Shown in pieces: positions 7,593-16,844 of a DNA stretch of 64,000 nucleotides. Each line of letters opens with the position of its first letter. The first letter of the stretch is position 1. The stretch is from JABURQ01 sp029243145 (GTDB lineage Bacteria; Planctomycetota; Planctomycetia; Planctomycetales; Planctomycetaceae), in NCBI GenBank assembly GCA_965660145.1, contig CBFHYX010000025.1, forward strand, positions 6,836 to 70,835. The letters run 5' to 3'. Under the pieces are notes generated by a model. The model saw nothing but the letters and a program-made list of their open reading frames with translations, was not told where the DNA came from and searched no databases. The translations under genes were made by a program, and so were the position numbers.

Positions 7593-10500
7593 CTAGGTAT
7601 CCACGACATCAAAGACTAAGGGGACATGGACGGGAATCGTTGGATGCAAACAGCTCGGTGGTTTCCACGCACGGAACCGAACGCCTCCTACTGATTCTCC
7701 CACAACACCCGCAGGAGAGAGGGGGACCGCTCGCTGATTGCAGGTGACAATGTAACGGTCAGGAATGCCGCCAGTCAGTTTCACTTCGAGGCGTTCGGTC
7801 GAAGAATCGACAAAGCGAGTCATTCCACCTCCGGCAGCCTCTTCTCCCAAGACATACCAAGGTTCAATCGCTTGGCGAATCTCAAGTTTCAAACCGTCGT
7901 ATTCTACAGTTCCGATCTGTTGACAGCGGAAGTCAATGTGAGGCAAGAACCATTCATAGTTGAAGTCGTACCCCGACTTCTTCAAGTCATCAATGACATC
8001 CTGAAAATCGGTCATTAAAAAGTGGGGCAACATAAACCGGTCGTGGAGTTGAGTGTCCCAATCGATCACTTGACCGTCATACGGTGTTTCCCAAAATCGA
8101 GCGACCAGCGCCCGCAAAAGAAGCTGTTGTGTCAAACTCATCCGAGCATGAGGTGGCATCTCAAAGGCACGAAATTCGACAAGGCCGAGCCGACCGGTTG
8201 ACGAATCGGGAGAATAAAGTTTGTCGATACAAAACTCGGCACGGTGTGTGTTACCCGTCAAATCGACTGCCAGGTGACGAAACAAACGATCCACCAACCA
8301 CGGTTGCGGGTTTTGAATATCTTTCAGCAGGTTGAGTGCGATTTGTAACTCGTAAACCGCATCACGTCTGCCTTCATCGATTCGTGGAGCTTGACAGGTT
8401 GGCCCGACGAACAATCCCGAAAACAGATACGACAACGAGGGGTGATTGTTCCAGTAGGCGAGTAAACTTCCGAGTAAATCGGGACGCCGTAAAAATGGGC
8501 TGTCGGCCACCGTCTGGCCACCCATCACAATATGATTACCGCCGCCGGTTCCCGCGTGTCGTCCATCGAGCTGAAACTTTTCTGTTCCCAGACGGCATTG
8601 ATGAGCTTCTTCGTAGATGCTGGTTGTAATATCGACCAGATCACGCCAGTTTTTGGCCGGGTGTACGTTGACTTCAATCACACCTGGGTCGGGAGTCACT
8701 TTAATCAGTTCAATACGATCATCGTGAGGTGGAAGATACCCTTCCAGCACAACGGGTGTCTGCAACTGCTCGGCGGTTTCTTCGATGGCGGTTGTCAGAT
8801 CGAGATAATCTTCCAGTGATTCTGTCGGTGGCATAAACACAAAGAGTTGACCGTCGCGCGGCTCGATGCACATGGCCGTCCTGACAATGTCTTTGGGGCC
8901 ACCGCTACTGGTGGTGAGAGGTTCCCGCTCAGTCCCTTCGCCTTCGGTCTTGTCACCTGCTTTTTGGAATTCGGTTTTTGTGGATTTCATCTCTAGAGCC
9001 GCTTGTTGGACGGCATTGCGAAGTTCCACATAACGAGGAAGAGAACTCCGCGGCTCAAACGGATCGACTTCGTAGATGTCGGGGCGTGGATCGTCGGGGT
9101 TGTGTTTATTGGGTAAAGAATCGAGCGGCAATCGCAATCCGATGGGAGAGTCGCCGGGAATCAGGAACAGTTTGGGACTACGGAACGGCCAAGGACCGCT
9201 GGCCCATTTGGCTTCCGCTTGCCACCAAGCTCGTTTCAGCGGTAGCACAAATCCTGTTGGCTCTGTGACACCGCGTTCGAGTGAGCGAGCCAACTTGGCC
9301 CGTTCCTCGGCTTTATCGAGATCGAATTCTTTAGGATCAACGTTGACGGGAAGTTTCTGCTCTTCATTGATCACATTCCAGACATCTTCGTAAGCCGGAT
9401 TGACCCACTTTGGTTCCACACTGAGGTGATCGCAGAGCGTTTCGGCGAATTGAGCCGCATCGTCGATGCTGACTTGTTTTTCTTGTTCCTCGGAACCAAT
9501 CAACTCTTCATTCTTCCAGATTGGTTCGCCATCTTTTCGCCACAAGCAGGTCATCGCCCAGCGGGGTAATGGTTCTCCCGGATACCATTTCCCCTGTCCA
9601 AAATGAAGTAATGCACCGTTCGAGAAGCGTTGTTCGAGACGTCCTAGGAGTTCTTCTGACAGACGTTTTTTGACCGGGCCGACGGCTGCTGTGTTCCATT
9701 CATCACCTTCCTGATCATCGATGGAAACAAAGGTCGGTTCTCCTCCCATTGTCAGACGAACATCGTTCTTGATCAGATCTTCTTCGACTTGATCACCCAA
9801 TTTCAGAATGCGATCCCATGTCTTGTCTGTGTACGGTTTGGTGACTCTCGGGTCTTCGTGAACCCGAGTGATTTTCATGGTGTGTTCGAAAGAGGCAGTG
9901 GGATGCGATGAGGTTCCATCGATGGGGGCTGCCGAACTCGGCAGCGGTGTGCAGGCGAGTGGAATATGACCTTCACTGGCAAGCAGTCCTGACGTTGCAT
10001 CGAGTCCGATCCAACCGGCTCCCGGAATATACACTTCGGTCCAGGCATGGAGATCGGTGAAGTCTTCGGTCGCACCGCTCGGGCCATCAAGTGATAACTG
10101 ATCCGGTTTCAATTGAATCAAATAACCAGAAACAAATCGGGTGGCAAAACCAAAGTGACGCAGCACCTGCATCAACAGCCACGCCGTGTCGCGACACGAC
10201 CTGCTTTTGCGTTCGAGAGATTCTTCGCACGTTTGCACGCCCGGTTCCATACGAATGGAATAGCCGATGTCCGATTGGACTTTCTGGTTGGCCTCGATCA
10301 AAAACGTAATGGTACGACGGGGAGATTTGTCGAAACCTTTGAGGTATTCCGTCAGGCGCGGGCCGGATTCTTTAATGGCGAGATAAGGTTTGAGATCCTG
10401 TTTGAGTTCTTCGCTGTATTCGAAGGGGTACTCTTCGGCATGTTCTTCAATAAAGAAATCAAACGGGTTGATGACGGTCATCTCGACGGTCAGATCGACG

Positions 10501-10733
10501 GTAAAGGAGAGCTTGCGCGTCGGCTTGGAAAAGTTATAACGGGCTTCGAAATTACCAAAGGGATCTTGTAACCAGTTGAGAAAATGGTCCTCAGGTTCTG
10601 TGGTTAATGAATAAGCAACGACCGGAGTTCGAGAGTGAGCCGCAGGTCAAAGTCGAACAGTATGAGGGCCGAGAGTTGCCGGTTCGGGATATTCGTAGAC
10701 AGTTTGGTGAAATAACGAGACGCGAATTGTCAT
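7593..10733 (-). pseudogene. DUF2126 transglutaminase-like protein interrupted by in-frame TGA at codon 29
   Basis: An intact ORF of 962 codons runs from ATG 10481, but the homologous frame continues upstream to ATG 10733. The only interruption is a TGA at 10647-10649. The upstream codons read MTIRVSLFHQ...GPHTVRL, then stop, then PAAHSRTPVVAYS and EDHFLNWLQDPFGN. This is the N-terminal transglutaminase domain (Bact_transglu_N), in which the stop position is normally arginine (VRLRPA). One C-to-T change, CGA to TGA, explains it. In the longer numbering the catalytic triad is Cys180 (SRSCRDTAW), His229 (DLHAWTEV) and Asp245 (GLDATSG). DUF2126 follows to the end. The full length would be 1046 residues, close to the family's usual size of about 1100. 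Restart at 10481 would give an enzyme lacking its N-terminal domain. The partner ATP-grasp gene downstream is also broken. Confidence 0.82.
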
Positions 10734-11197
10734 TATTGGTCAATCAGGTAGCAGTGGCATTCGAAAGTTAATTCTCAAGATAACTGAGAATCTGTCTGTC
10801 TGAGAAAAAATGTGCAAAAAACAGTCCAAAAACTGGGCGTTATCGCTTGATTTATCGACAAATCGGCTTCTAGCGAGGTTCGGCGACTGAATTGTCGCCC
10901 ACCCGCTAAAAATTCTTGTCAGACTTGGGCATTGATTGTTGATGTCTCAAGCAGTTGGCCTGTCTGTTACGCAACTACGGTCAGTCGTTGCGAAGAGATT
11001 GCGAATATTTTTGAAAAAGGAAAAAATAAAACCGCGTCGATGTGTGTTCGCCGGTCTTCAGTTTTTTTGCTGTGAATCACGGATCTTCAATTGATTCGCA
11101 TCAAACTGTGAGGGGGCCAGAGAGGGTTTCTGAGAATTCCATCTCGCATTTCGTCAGAAAAAGTTATTGACGATTCGGGTGGTTGACGACAAAATAA

Positions 11198-11211
11198 GTC
11201 TGACGTCAGAC
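11198..11211. promoter_or_regulatory. 14-base perfect palindrome, possible operator
   Basis: GTCTGACGTCAGAC is a perfect inverted repeat without spacer. It lies about 10 bases downstream of a TTGACG hexamer (11183-11188), in the spacer between divergent genes. Dimeric regulators often bind such sites, but no regulator gene is nearby and no second copy was noticed. Confidence 0.35.
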
Positions 11212-11265
11212 GAGAGGTACCTTGTGGAATACGTTCTGTATTTTTCACTTTCGGAGGAGACGTGT

Positions 11266-11283
11266 ATGGAGCAAATGTTCTAG
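11266..11283 (+). other. Five-codon ORF behind a consensus ribosome-binding site
   Basis: A GGAGGAGA sequence (11253-11260) precedes an ATG at 11266 by five bases; the frame encodes MEQMF and then stops with TAG. The ribosome site is among the strongest in the window, which is odd for so short an ORF. It may be a leader peptide, the start of a decayed gene, or chance. Confidence 0.3.
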
Positions 11284-11409
11284 TCTTATTCCGTGTAAAC
11301 CCTTAGATATTTTTTACTCGAGGACATCGATTCCTCATCTTGTGTGAAAGTGACGGCGAAGCCTTTTTTCGTTTGGTCCATCAACCGCCTGAATTTTTCA
11401 GGATAACGG

Positions 11410-11537
11410 TATAATGCCGACGAGTCCGAAAAGGACAATCAATTGGTGACACCCGATCTGAAGCACTGAAGTTGACAAGAAATCGATTTCCTCTTCAAGA
11501 CAAGCTCTCGACCGCTGGTTGTGTCGAGAGCTTCTTT
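11410..11537 (+). ncRNA. Candidate small RNA between a TATAAT box and a terminator
   Basis: A perfect TATAAT lies at 11410-11415. A small hairpin (GTCC 11424-11427 pairing with GGAC 11433-11436, loop GAAAA) follows. A strong factor-independent terminator ends the unit at about 11537. No ORF of useful length lies between. A transcript of roughly 115 bases is therefore plausible. No good -35 hexamer is visible at the expected spacing, and I recognise no Rfam family, so the call rests on promoter-like and terminator signals only. Confidence 0.4.
11502..11537 (+). terminator. Strong hairpin terminator without an upstream gene
   Basis: An 11-base-pair perfect stem pairs AAGCTCTCGAC (11502-11512) with GTCGAGAGCTT (11523-11533), followed by CTTTTAT. 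No protein gene precedes it on the plus strand within 750 bases, which is the main reason to suspect a small RNA here. On the minus strand the sequence before the stem is also A/T-rich. Confidence 0.75.
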
Positions 11538-11663
11538 TATGCGCTAATCATTCTTTGTAGATTCTACAGCTTATCGATGTGTCGAAGTCCGTCGGCACTC
11601 ACTCACCATGCTAATCGATCTATTGTGAAGCAAATTGTACCTACAAACTGAATCGAGGATTGA

Positions 11664-13277
11664 ATGTTGAACGCGATCAATCAAGGCAGACTGCCATTGC
11701 AAACACTTTCTCGGGCATTTATCACTGGCTTGTTTTTCTGCTTGGCTTCCGCCGTCTCAGTAGCGGAGACCGACCGGCCGCCGAATGTACTATTTCTCGC
11801 TGTCGATGACATGAACGACTGGATGGGCTCTCTGGAAGAAACTCCGAGGGCAATTACTCCAAATCTCGACCGGCTTGCGGCTCGCGGTGTCAACTTTACG
11901 AACGCGCACACCGCCGGTGTCTTTTGTGCTCCCAGTCGTGCCGCCATTTTTTCTGGTCAGTTCGCTTCAACGACGGGGTGTTACAGCACTCCCAGCTATT
12001 TCGTCCATCATCCCGAGATCGAATCTCTGCAAACGAGCTTCTCTAAAGCAGGTTACACAACACTCGGCGCGGGCAAACTGTTTCATCACCCGGCGGGAGC
12101 GATCGATCAACGCGGCTGGAGCGAGTTCTTTTTCCGCAACAAATTTCAACGAGAGGGTGGTTGGGCTCTGGAATCGTGGAGTGAGGAAACCCCTTTTTCG
12201 AACCCTTTCCCGGCTAGTGTTTACAACAAAGGAAAAGAAATCACAGGTGGTCTCTTTCTGGATTGGGGATCGATCCCCAATGAGAAAGAAGAAGAGATGG
12301 CCGATACCATTCGAATCAACTGGGCTGTCGATCAACTCAAGAAGAAACACGACAAACCTTTATTTCTCGCATGTGGAATCTACGCCCCTCACTTCCCGAA
12401 TTATTGCCCTCAGAAATATTTCGATCTGTACGATCCTGCGAAAATCGAACTCCCCCCGTACAAAGAGGATGATCTCGCAGATCTTCCGCCAAAAATTCGC
12501 AAACAAAAAGAGAACCGGAAACGTCAGCATCACGACAAACTCGTCGAAATGGGGGCTGTTGAAGATGCAATCCACGGCTATCTGGCCTGTATGAGTTACG
12601 CAGATGCCATGATGGGGCGTGTCCTCGATGCACTCGAAGCGAGCCCTTACGCGGACAACACCATCGTCGTGTTCTGGAGCGACCATGGCTATCATTACGG
12701 TGAAAAAGGGCATTGGGGCAAACACACGCTATGGGAACGGACTTCGAATGTGCCATTCATCTGGGCAGGTCCCGGAGTCTCTGACGGTGCCAAAACCGAC
12801 GTCACGGCCAGCCTCATCGATATGTACCCAACTCTTGTTGAAATGTGTGGCCTGCCAAAACCGCAACAACAACTGGAAGGAGTATCGCTCGCCTCCACTT
12901 TGAAGAATTCCTCCACGGCGACTAATCGCCATGTGTATCTTCCATACATCACTCCCGGTGAGTATGCCATCATCAATCGAGATTGGCGATACATACGCTA
13001 CGGTGAGGATGGGGAGGAACTCTATGACCTGCTCGAAGACCCGAACGAATGGAACAACCTCGCATCCGATAAAAAATACGCATCGGTCAAGGCCGAACTC
13101 GCCGAGCTAGCACCGAAGTCGTTCGCCGATGCAGAGCCAGCACTCAATGCCCGCAAAGATCTTCTCATTGAAGGCGAGTCATTTCGTTGGGAGAAGGGAA
13201 AGGGAAACTATGTTCCGCATCCGAAATATCTTCCCTATACCAATAAGCCAACCAGCCAGTCGAATCCCAAACCATGA
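11664..13277 (+). CDS. Sulfatase (iduronate-2-sulfatase-like)
   Basis: The 537-residue protein has a signal peptide (about residues 1-35, cleavage near AVSVAE) and a type I sulfatase fold. Metal-binding NVLFLAVDDMNDW starts near residue 41, and the sulfatase signature CAPSR begins at Cys88, the residue converted to formylglycine by an FGE enzyme. Further conserved parts are GAGKLFHH near 137, FLACGIYAPHFP near 236 and WSDHGYHYGEKGHWGKHTLWE near 338-358. The pattern DDMNDW together with AGKLFH is typical of the iduronate-2-sulfatase-like subgroup, which removes sulfate esters from glycans; the true substrate is unknown. It is likely periplasmic or surface-located. A second, broken sulfatase follows downstream. 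Confidence 0.92.
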   Translation: MLNAINQGRLPLQTLSRAFITGLFFCLASAVSVAETDRPPNVLFLAVDDMNDWMGSLEETPRAITPNLDRLAARGVNFTNAHTAGVFCAPSRAAIFSGQFASTTGCYSTPSYFVHHPEIESLQTSFSKAGYTTLGAGKLFHHPAGAIDQRGWSEFFFRNKFQREGGWALESWSEETPFSNPFPASVYNKGKEITGGLFLDWGSIPNEKEEEMADTIRINWAVDQLKKKHDKPLFLACGIYAPHFPNYCPQKYFDLYDPAKIELPPYKEDDLADLPPKIRKQKENRKRQHHDKLVEMGAVEDAIHGYLACMSYADAMMGRVLDALEASPYADNTIVVFWSDHGYHYGEKGHWGKHTLWERTSNVPFIWAGPGVSDGAKTDVTASLIDMYPTLVEMCGLPKPQQQLEGVSLASTLKNSSTATNRHVYLPYITPGEYAIINRDWRYIRYGEDGEELYDLLEDPNEWNNLASDKKYASVKAELAELAPKSFADAEPALNARKDLLIEGESFRWEKGKGNYVPHPKYLPYTNKPTSQSNPKP

Positions 13278-13450
13278 AAAATCTCTTCTTGATTACTTTG
13301 ATTCCTTCTAAAATGAAGCTGCTAATTAGTGATAGGCTGATGAGATCGTGTCGTTATCTCGAAGCAATGATCATTTCCGAGATCTGAATTGTATCATTTA
13401 TAAATCATATGAATGATAACTGACACGAGAGTGATCTAAGGAAAACCCTC

Positions 13451-14641
13451 ATGCGAAATACTAGCCACGTTCTCTCTATTCTGGCAATACGATTGGCATT
13501 GGGGTTCACAGCCCAATATTGCGAATCGGCGACTCCACCGAATATTGTTTCTATCTTTATGGATGATCAAAGGTATTGCGATCTTGGTTGTTTCGGTGCT
13601 TCTGAGGTGAAGACCCCTCGGATTGGTACGATGGTCAACGAAGGGACGCTCTTTACCGACTCCTACACAGCGGCTCCCATTTGCAGCCCGTCTTGTGCCG
13701 ATTCCGATCCGGGAAATCATACCGACGAATTAACGATTGCCCAGTTGTTTGTGGAGAACGTCTCACCACCGCGTGAGGATGGCAAAACCGTAATTCCTCC
13801 CCAGGCGATCAACAGCCTGGATGAGAAATTCGACATCACATATGCTCGTTATGGTGATCGAACGCTGGAGCTTGATCTCTTCCGCCCCAAGAGTGATCGG
13901 GGGGAATTGCCTGCCATCGTTTGTATTCACGGCGGAGGTTGGGGAAAAGGGAGTAAAATCAATCATCGTAAAGTGGCACAGGCTCTTGCCGCTCATGGAT
14001 TTGTGACAGTGTCCATCGATTATCGCTTGAGCGGAGAGGCACCGTTCCCGGCACAAATTCAGGATTGCAAAGCCGCGGTCAGATTTCTGAGAGCGAATGC
14101 CAAGCAGTTCGGTATCGATCCGGCAAATATCGGTGCGATTGGCCATTCGGCGGGAGGTCATTTGGCCGCACTGCTGGCGACGTCCGATGGAGTGGCTGAA
14201 TTGGAAGGTGGCGGGGGACATGCCGACTTCAGCAGTACCATTCAGGCTGTGGTACCGATGGGTGGTCAAACCGATTTGCTCTCGCAACGCACTCGTGATG
14301 TCTCTAGCGACGAAAAACGCGGAGGAATCTGGAGGCAGTTTCTCGGTGGGTCTCTCGATGACAAACCGGCCAACTATCGTCTCGCTTCGCCTCTGGTCCA
14401 CCTCGACAAAACCGATCCTCCCTGTTGGTTCATCACGGGCGAAAAAGATGATCTTAGCACTCGTGCCGATGACTTTCGAATGAGAATGAAAGAGTATGGA
14501 ATTCCCGAGGGACTAACTGTCATCAAGGATGCACCACATCCGTTTACTGTCAAACAAATCTGGTTTGATGAGATGATCGAAGCTGCCGTTCCGTTTTTTA
14601 CCAAACATCTCAAGGCTCAGAATTCTAAGTTGGTGCGTTAG
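13451..14641 (+). CDS. Sulfatase N-terminal remnant fused to an alpha/beta-hydrolase esterase
   Basis: The 396-residue ORF is a chimera. Residues 30-85 match the start of a type I sulfatase (NIVSIFMDDQRYCDLGCFGA, then FTDSYTAAPICSPS). The signature reads CSPSC, because codon 82 (13694-13696) is TGT rather than the required arginine CGT. Everything else of the sulfatase is missing. From about residue 92 an esterase of the BD-FAE/acetyl-esterase type begins: oxyanion motif HGGGW (160-164), nucleophile Ser233 in GHSAGGH, acid Asp333/334 and His363. The esterase appears complete and could deacetylate polysaccharide. Either a deletion fused two genes, or a natural sulfatase-esterase fusion lost most of its sulfatase. 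The sulfatase part cannot work; the esterase may. The N-terminal 26 residues may serve as its secretion leader. Confidence 0.85.
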   Translation: MRNTSHVLSILAIRLALGFTAQYCESATPPNIVSIFMDDQRYCDLGCFGASEVKTPRIGTMVNEGTLFTDSYTAAPICSPSCADSDPGNHTDELTIAQLFVENVSPPREDGKTVIPPQAINSLDEKFDITYARYGDRTLELDLFRPKSDRGELPAIVCIHGGGWGKGSKINHRKVAQALAAHGFVTVSIDYRLSGEAPFPAQIQDCKAAVRFLRANAKQFGIDPANIGAIGHSAGGHLAALLATSDGVAELEGGGGHADFSSTIQAVVPMGGQTDLLSQRTRDVSSDEKRGGIWRQFLGGSLDDKPANYRLASPLVHLDKTDPPCWFITGEKDDLSTRADDFRMRMKEYGIPEGLTVIKDAPHPFTVKQIWFDEMIEAAVPFFTKHLKAQNSKLVR

Positions 14642-14713
14642 AACGCATGAAACTTAACTGTCGAAAATCGAATGATCATGTCGTTAGAAATACTTCAAAA
14701 TAGGTACATTGAA

Positions 14714-15088
14714 ATGAATGCTGAAAAGTCTCTCTATGAACGTCTTGGCGGTTACGATGCCATTTCAGCGGTCGTTAACAATTTAATTCCTCGACTCGTA
14801 GCCGATGAGCAACTCGGTCGTTTTTGGGCGCATCGAGGAAACGATGGCTTGGAGCGTGAGAAACAACTTTTGATCGATTTTCTCGCTCATTCTTCCGGTG
14901 GTCCAATGTATTACACGGGACGCGATATGAAACTTACGCATTCAGGAATGCGGATTTCGGACTCGGATTGGGATCGATTTATCCAGCATCTCCAAACAAC
15001 TCTTGCTACTTTTGAGCTTCCTGAAAGTGAATCAGACGATGTGATTTCTTTCATTCAGAGCACAAAGAATGAAATCGTTGAAGCGTAA
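14714..15088 (+). CDS. Truncated haemoglobin, group I (TrHbN)
   Basis: The product of about 124 residues matches group I truncated globins: SLYERLGGYDAI at the N-terminus, FWAHRG in the C-E region and the proximal-histidine segment MKLTHSGMRIS. The family binds haem and O2 or NO, and often detoxifies nitric oxide in the cytoplasm. I chose ATG 14714 because AGGT (14702-14705) lies eight bases upstream and because globins start shortly before SLYERLGG; an ATG at 14672 would add 14 residues without family match. The gene is on the same strand as its neighbours, but no functional link to the esterase or SGNH hydrolase is evident. Confidence 0.88.
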   Translation: MNAEKSLYERLGGYDAISAVVNNLIPRLVADEQLGRFWAHRGNDGLEREKQLLIDFLAHSSGGPMYYTGRDMKLTHSGMRISDSDWDRFIQHLQTTLATFELPESESDDVISFIQSTKNEIVEA

Positions 15089-15140
15089 AATGTTAAGTCG
15101 GACTGATTATTCTTTTTTGAAATTATGAAAGCTAATCTAA

Positions 15141-15935
15141 ATGCATAACCGGCGTACGTTTTTAAGAACGGGTTCAATGGCGGCAGGTGCCGCAGTGATC
15201 ACTCACAAATCTTATGCAGCAACTCGAGAGTCGACCGGCAATCCAGCGGCAGGCTACGGGTATCGTCTGCCCAAATTGGCCACGGGAAGTCGGCTGCTCT
15301 TTCAGGGCGACTCCATCACCGATATGAAATGGGGACGCAACCAAAACGACCGGAATCATTACCTCGGACACAGTTATGTCTATTTGATCGCTGCGAGACT
15401 TGGCGTTGATATGCCGGAAGCGCAACTCGATGTCTACAATCGTGGCATCAGTGGACACAAGGTGGCCGATCTTAAGGCACGCTGGCAGGAGGATGCCATT
15501 GAAATGAAACCCGATCTGTTGAGTATTCTCATCGGTGTGAACGATGTCGGACGAAAACTCGACGGCGTGGATGTGAAGACTTGGGAAGCCGACTATCGAC
15601 AAATTCTCTCCGCCAGTCGCACCGCAAACTCAGAGTTGAAAATCGTCTTGCTCGATCCGTTTGTCGTCGCGTCGGGACGACTGGCAAATCCCGAAGCGTT
15701 CAAACAATGGCGCGATCAAGTTGAACGGTTGATTCCCATTGTTGGACGGTTGGCAAAAGAGTTCGATGCTGTTCACATCAAGACTCAGGACATTTTTGAT
15801 GCGGCCTCGAAGCAGGTTTCTCCAGAACATTGGATCTGGGACGGCGTGCATCCGTTACCTCAAGGACACGAACTGATCGCCCGAAACTGGATCGAAGCAG
15901 TGAGCGATACCGAGACACCATTTATTATAAAATAA
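15141..15935 (+). CDS. SGNH/GDSL-type esterase or lipase, exported
   Basis: The 264-residue protein has a Tat-like leader (NRRTFLRTGSMAAGAAVIT). Its SGNH hydrolase blocks are: block I FQGDSITDM (Ser near residue 57), block II NRGISGHKV (Gly near 97), block III IGVNDVG (Asn near 134) and block V DGVHPLPQGHEL (Asp and His near 237-240). Such enzymes hydrolyse acyl or acetyl esters, in planctomycetes probably on exported polysaccharides. It is close to the sulfatase and esterase genes, which fits a glycan-trimming role by context. All catalytic residues are present and the length is normal. Confidence 0.9.
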   Translation: MHNRRTFLRTGSMAAGAAVITHKSYAATRESTGNPAAGYGYRLPKLATGSRLLFQGDSITDMKWGRNQNDRNHYLGHSYVYLIAARLGVDMPEAQLDVYNRGISGHKVADLKARWQEDAIEMKPDLLSILIGVNDVGRKLDGVDVKTWEADYRQILSASRTANSELKIVLLDPFVVASGRLANPEAFKQWRDQVERLIPIVGRLAKEFDAVHIKTQDIFDAASKQVSPEHWIWDGVHPLPQGHELIARNWIEAVSDTETPFIIK

Positions 15936-16001
15936 CTCAATGGCGAAAGGATGCTGGAAGAGGATGAGCAATAAATGGTTGCAGGTTTCGACTCTTCAAG
16001 T

Positions 16002-16844
16002 TTAATGCTCGGGGAGTTCTTCGCCGCCTGCGATGGTGCTCAATGCTTGAAAGACATTCGGTGCGATTTTAGACGAAACAAACGTGACCGAGCCATCTGC
16101 TCGGACCGCTTGGCATCCCCCTGTGTGTCCACTTCCGAATTGTCCATCGGCCCCATCGTAGGCGACATAGGGCATATTCTTCAGTTCCAGTGAGCGGAGA
16201 GTGGGCGTACCACAAGAGAGCCAACATCCGGTGTCTCTCATACTTTCGATTAACGCCAGAGTGTTTGCTGTTCCATCGGTGATCTCGTCAAATGTTGTTT
16301 GTTGTTCGTAAGCCCAGAAGCCCGCTTTTGGGTCATCTCTCGGGAGTGAACCAGAGTCTGCATCGAGTCCAGTCAGACCGATGTAACTGGTGTGAGGTTG
16401 ATCGTAGATTTCAAACGATCGAGGGTCACTGGGGCAATTAAAATCTCGCCATTGTCGAAGCGGACCCATTTGGTCTTTATAGGGTCTTTGTTCTGGATCA
16501 TCCCAAGACAGGTTGAGTTGAGCTTGTGGAAGTGACAAACTCGCAAGCCAAGGATGAAGAAATGGAGCATAGGACCATTGCTTTTCTGGGGGAGAAAAAT
16601 GGGGACCGGCACAGCCAGGTGGAAAACCGTCAAAGGTGTCATGATAGTTCTGCAACGCTAACCCAAGACCCTTTAGATTGTTCTTGCAGGAACTCCGTCG
16701 TGCGGCTTTCCGCGATTGTTGGATTGCGGGAAGAATCAGAGCAATCAGCAACAGACAGATCGCCATCAAAACCACACATCCGGTGCGAGTCACACCACTT
16801 CGGCTGTGAGAATATCGATAGTTTTTTTCGCAGTCATTATGCAT
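16002..16844 (-). CDS. DUF1559 pseudopilin-like protein lacking the canonical prepilin site
   Basis: The 280-residue protein carries DUF1559: a hydrophobic helix (about 25-42), then ILPAIQQSRKAARRSSCKNNLKGLGLALQNYHDTFDGFPPG in shortened form at about 39-79, and the C-terminal H-X9-DG motif (HTGGCQAVRADGS). Unlike the two other DUF1559 proteins in this window, it has no FTLIELLVVIAII prepilin cleavage segment; the region reads RSGVTRTGCVVLM. It may be processed differently (Cys at about residue 23 is a weak lipobox candidate) or stay anchored as a plain membrane protein. The ATG at 16844 is preceded by AGGTG at a good distance. The two flanking genes are not obviously related. Confidence 0.85.
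   Translation of the reverse strand: MHNDCEKNYRYSHSRSGVTRTGCVVLMAICLLLIALILPAIQQSRKAARRSSCKNNLKGLGLALQNYHDTFDGFPPGCAGPHFSPPEKQWSYAPFLHPWLASLSLPQAQLNLSWDDPEQRPYKDQMGPLRQWRDFNCPSDPRSFEIYDQPHTSYIGLTGLDADSGSLPRDDPKAGFWAYEQQTTFDEITDGTANTLALIESMRDTGCWLSCGTPTLRSLELKNMPYVAYDGADGQFGSGHTGGCQAVRADGSVTFVSSKIAPNVFQALSTIAGGEELPEH

Larger units (their letters stand above)
10734..11663. other. 930-base gene-poor spacer with several small regulatory-looking elements
   Basis: This spacer separates the minus-strand transglutaminase gene from the plus-strand sulfatase. It holds no long ORF with recognisable homology. It does contain a 14-base palindrome (11198-11211), a five-codon ORF behind a strong ribosome site (11266-11283), a TATAAT box (11410-11415) and a strong hairpin terminator (11502-11537), each listed separately. 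Confidence 0.6.

Noticed and set aside
10647..10649. TGA as selenocysteine or as a reassigned codon.
   Set aside because: The family has arginine here, no SECIS-like hairpin is evident, and many genes in this window end in TGA as a normal stop.
11415..11440. Resemblance to a hammerhead ribozyme core (CCGACGAGTCC GAAAA GGAC).
   Set aside because: The core CUGANGA and the GAAA after stem II are not preserved, and no matching stems I and III with a cleavage site were found.
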